Positions 30,070-31,152 of a stretch of DNA of 31,152 bases are shown piece after piece. Position 1 is the stretch's first letter, and each line of letters begins with the position of its first letter. The stretch lies in IMG/VR virus record IMGVR_UViG_3300032668_000096, positions 1-31,152 of that record; one strand, 5' to 3'. This DNA comes from a virus. Below the pieces are notes generated by a model. It worked only from the letters and a program-made list of their open reading frames with translations. It searched no databases and was not told the DNA's origin. The translations under genes were made by a program, and so were the position numbers.

Positions 30070-30299
30070 TCGGGTGCCTCCTGTTTTGCTGCGGCGAGCG
30101 GCGAATAATCCTGTATGCTGACCCGCACATGATCTGCACGTCCCCAAACAGCCGCCACCTGCCCTTCTTCAGATACGTATATAACAAAGTTGCGCTGTTG
30201 ATCGCGCCGAGGATCGTCGGCGTAATCTGTGACAAAGTTATGCGCTATTTTGGCTATACGATACGCTGAATGAAGCGGGCCTGTGTAGGTAATTTTCAT
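30066..30299 (-). CDS. Hypothetical protein of the accessory operon
   Basis: A 77-residue protein, MKITYTGPLHSAYRIAKIAH, then NFVIYVSEEGQVAAVWGRAD and a C-terminal AAAKQEAPE. The last codons overlap the next gene's Shine-Dalgarno and start (GAGGCACCCGAATGA). The start is preceded by GGGGAGGCACCCGA. Small alpha/beta protein of unknown function. Confidence 0.58.
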   Translation of the reverse strand: MKITYTGPLHSAYRIAKIAHNFVTDYADDPRRDQQRNFVIYVSEEGQVAAVWGRADHVRVSIQDYSPLAAAKQEAPE

Positions 30300-30511
30300 T
30301 CGGGTGCCTCCCCCAACGCCATGCGCGCTTCACGGCCCAAGTCCTCTTTGCTTGTGCCAGAGTTTTGCGATCCAAGGCTAATTAGTTGGAGCGTATGCCG
30401 CAACCGCCTCATGCGGCGTGCTGCATTTTCCACATGCGTTGCGTGTTGCGGTAAATCTAATTTACGCAACTTATCAGCCGCATCTTCAAGCCAATAATCT
30501 TTTTCGGTCAT
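30296..30511 (-). CDS. Helical hypothetical protein of the accessory operon
   Basis: A 71-residue basic helical protein, MTEKDYWLEDAADKLRKLDL, then NAARRMRRLRHTLQLISLGS and a C-terminal ARMALGEAPE. Its end doubles as the ribosome-binding site of the next gene. No family recognised. Confidence 0.58.
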   Translation of the reverse strand: MTEKDYWLEDAADKLRKLDLPQHATHVENAARRMRRLRHTLQLISLGSQNSGTSKEDLGREARMALGEAPE

Positions 30512-30837
30512 TCGGGTGTTCCCTGTTTATACGCCAACACTGCCTGATCAATGCTGGCTCGGTAATCAACCATCATCTGATCAAACATTTTGTCTGATGC
30601 CACAGTCTTTTTGATTGCTTTGCCGCCACGCACAAGCAAGGAAATTGCGGCAGCAAGCGAAGCCACAACGCCCATTAGTGCGTCTTGCAAATTGGCGTTT
30701 TGTGCTTGCAACCGTTTGATCTCCGCGACCGGTGCGCAAGCACCCAGGTCCGGCCCGCACGCGCATCGGCGGCGCTCAAGCATGGCTTCCATCATGAGAT
30801 CGAAGTCCCGTTCTTCCAGGTCATGCGGGCTGGTCAT
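30508..30837 (-). CDS. Hypothetical coiled-coil protein with Cys cluster
   Basis: A 109-residue protein, with an acidic start (MTSPHDLEERDFDLMMEAML), a Cys-rich turn (RRCACGPDLGACAP), a coiled-coil segment (EIKRLQAQNANLQDALMG), a mildly hydrophobic VVASLAAAISLLVRGG (about 60-75) and a helical tail ending YKQGTPE. The three cysteines within ten residues could bind metal. The start may be ATG 30837 or GTG 30840. It overlaps both neighbours. No family recognised. Confidence 0.55.
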   Translation of the reverse strand: MTSPHDLEERDFDLMMEAMLERRRCACGPDLGACAPVAEIKRLQAQNANLQDALMGVVASLAAAISLLVRGGKAIKKTVASDKMFDQMMVDYRASIDQAVLAYKQGTPE

Positions 30838-31139
30838 CACACCAGCCCCCAGTCATCCGCCACCGGGATACTGAAAACCTCAGAACCGGCAGGAACATCG
30901 AGGTCCAGGATGGGCCGGATGTCGGCGTTGCTGCCAACCGGATCTTTCACGACTGCCGGGAAGCCGACGCTTTCCCAGCGGAACAGATTGACCACGCGGG
31001 TCATGTATATTCGGCCATCCTTGCGGGTAACGTCTCCCGCGAAAATCCAGCCGCGATCCAGGACCACAACAGCCCGTGTGCCGGTGGTGCGTTTGGTAGG
31101 TGCGTATTCCACGCCGTTGATTGTGATGATGTCGCTCAT
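30837..31139 (-). CDS. Beta-rich hypothetical protein, first visible gene of the accessory operon
   Basis: A 100-residue protein, MSDIITINGVEYAPTKRTTG then RAVVVLDRGWIFAGDVTRKD, RIYMTRVVNLFRWESVGFPA and a C-terminal VFSIPVADDWGLV. The start is preceded by TAGGAG with an A-run before ATG. The beta-strand pattern suggests a small barrel or SH3-like fold. Function unknown; its promoter would lie beyond 31152. Confidence 0.58.
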   Translation of the reverse strand: MSDIITINGVEYAPTKRTTGTRAVVVLDRGWIFAGDVTRKDGRIYMTRVVNLFRWESVGFPAVVKDPVGSNADIRPILDLDVPAGSEVFSIPVADDWGLV

Positions 31140-31152
31140 TTTTTTTCTCCTA

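Overview
The window is a contiguous 31 kb piece of a tailed double-stranded DNA phage (or prophage) of an alphaproteobacterium. The host inference rests on two phage-encoded homologues of regulators typical of Alphaproteobacteria: a GapR/DUF2312 protein (5317-5607) and a GcrA-family protein (28829-29347, minus strand). Genes are densely packed, often with ATGA, TGATG or TAATG overlaps. I see a small terminase, a large terminase, a P22-sized portal, a scaffold-like protein, a gpT-like major capsid protein and a P22 gp4-like adaptor. I see no tape measure, tail tube or sheath, so a short-tailed (podovirus-type) particle is the most likely reading. No integrase, tRNA or CRISPR array is visible.

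Layout: (1) 1-1455, a divergent early region: a partial minus-strand gene at the left edge and small plus-strand genes behind sigma70-like promoters, closed by a terminator at 1522-1552. (2) 1619-5819, a replication/recombination module: RuvC-like resolvase, primase-polymerase fused to a RepA-like helicase, a 140-bp intergenic array of seven AGTCAGCA octamers inside strong dyads (candidate origin or operator), a protein of unknown function and GapR. (3) 5884-10498, packaging and nucleotide genes: small terminase, small unknowns, a DUF6378-like protein, dUTPase, and a large terminase interrupted by an intein. A complete HNH endonuclease gene lies inside the intein but in a different reading frame. 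(4) 10512-25747, virion genes: portal, an AT-rich one-gene cassette flanked by a 13-bp direct repeat, Gly/Lys- and His-rich proteins, a GroES-like co-chaperonin, scaffold, candidate decoration protein, capsid, adaptor, a collagen-like fibre and a receptor-binding fibre. (5) 25750-28832, tail-tip small genes and lysis: membrane proteins, HTH-metallophosphoesterase, GH24 endolysin, lipoprotein. (6) 28829-31139, a convergent minus-strand accessory operon: unknown small proteins, RlpA-like secreted protein, a small membrane protein and GcrA.

The most notable observations are the out-of-frame HNH gene nested in the terminase intein (own Shine-Dalgarno, in-frame stop just upstream), the octamer array next to the PrimPol-helicase, and the AT-rich cassette at 12988-13424, whose 22-bp hairpin directly abuts a direct repeat of the portal's 3' end. 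All functional names are from reading the sequence; no database search was run.
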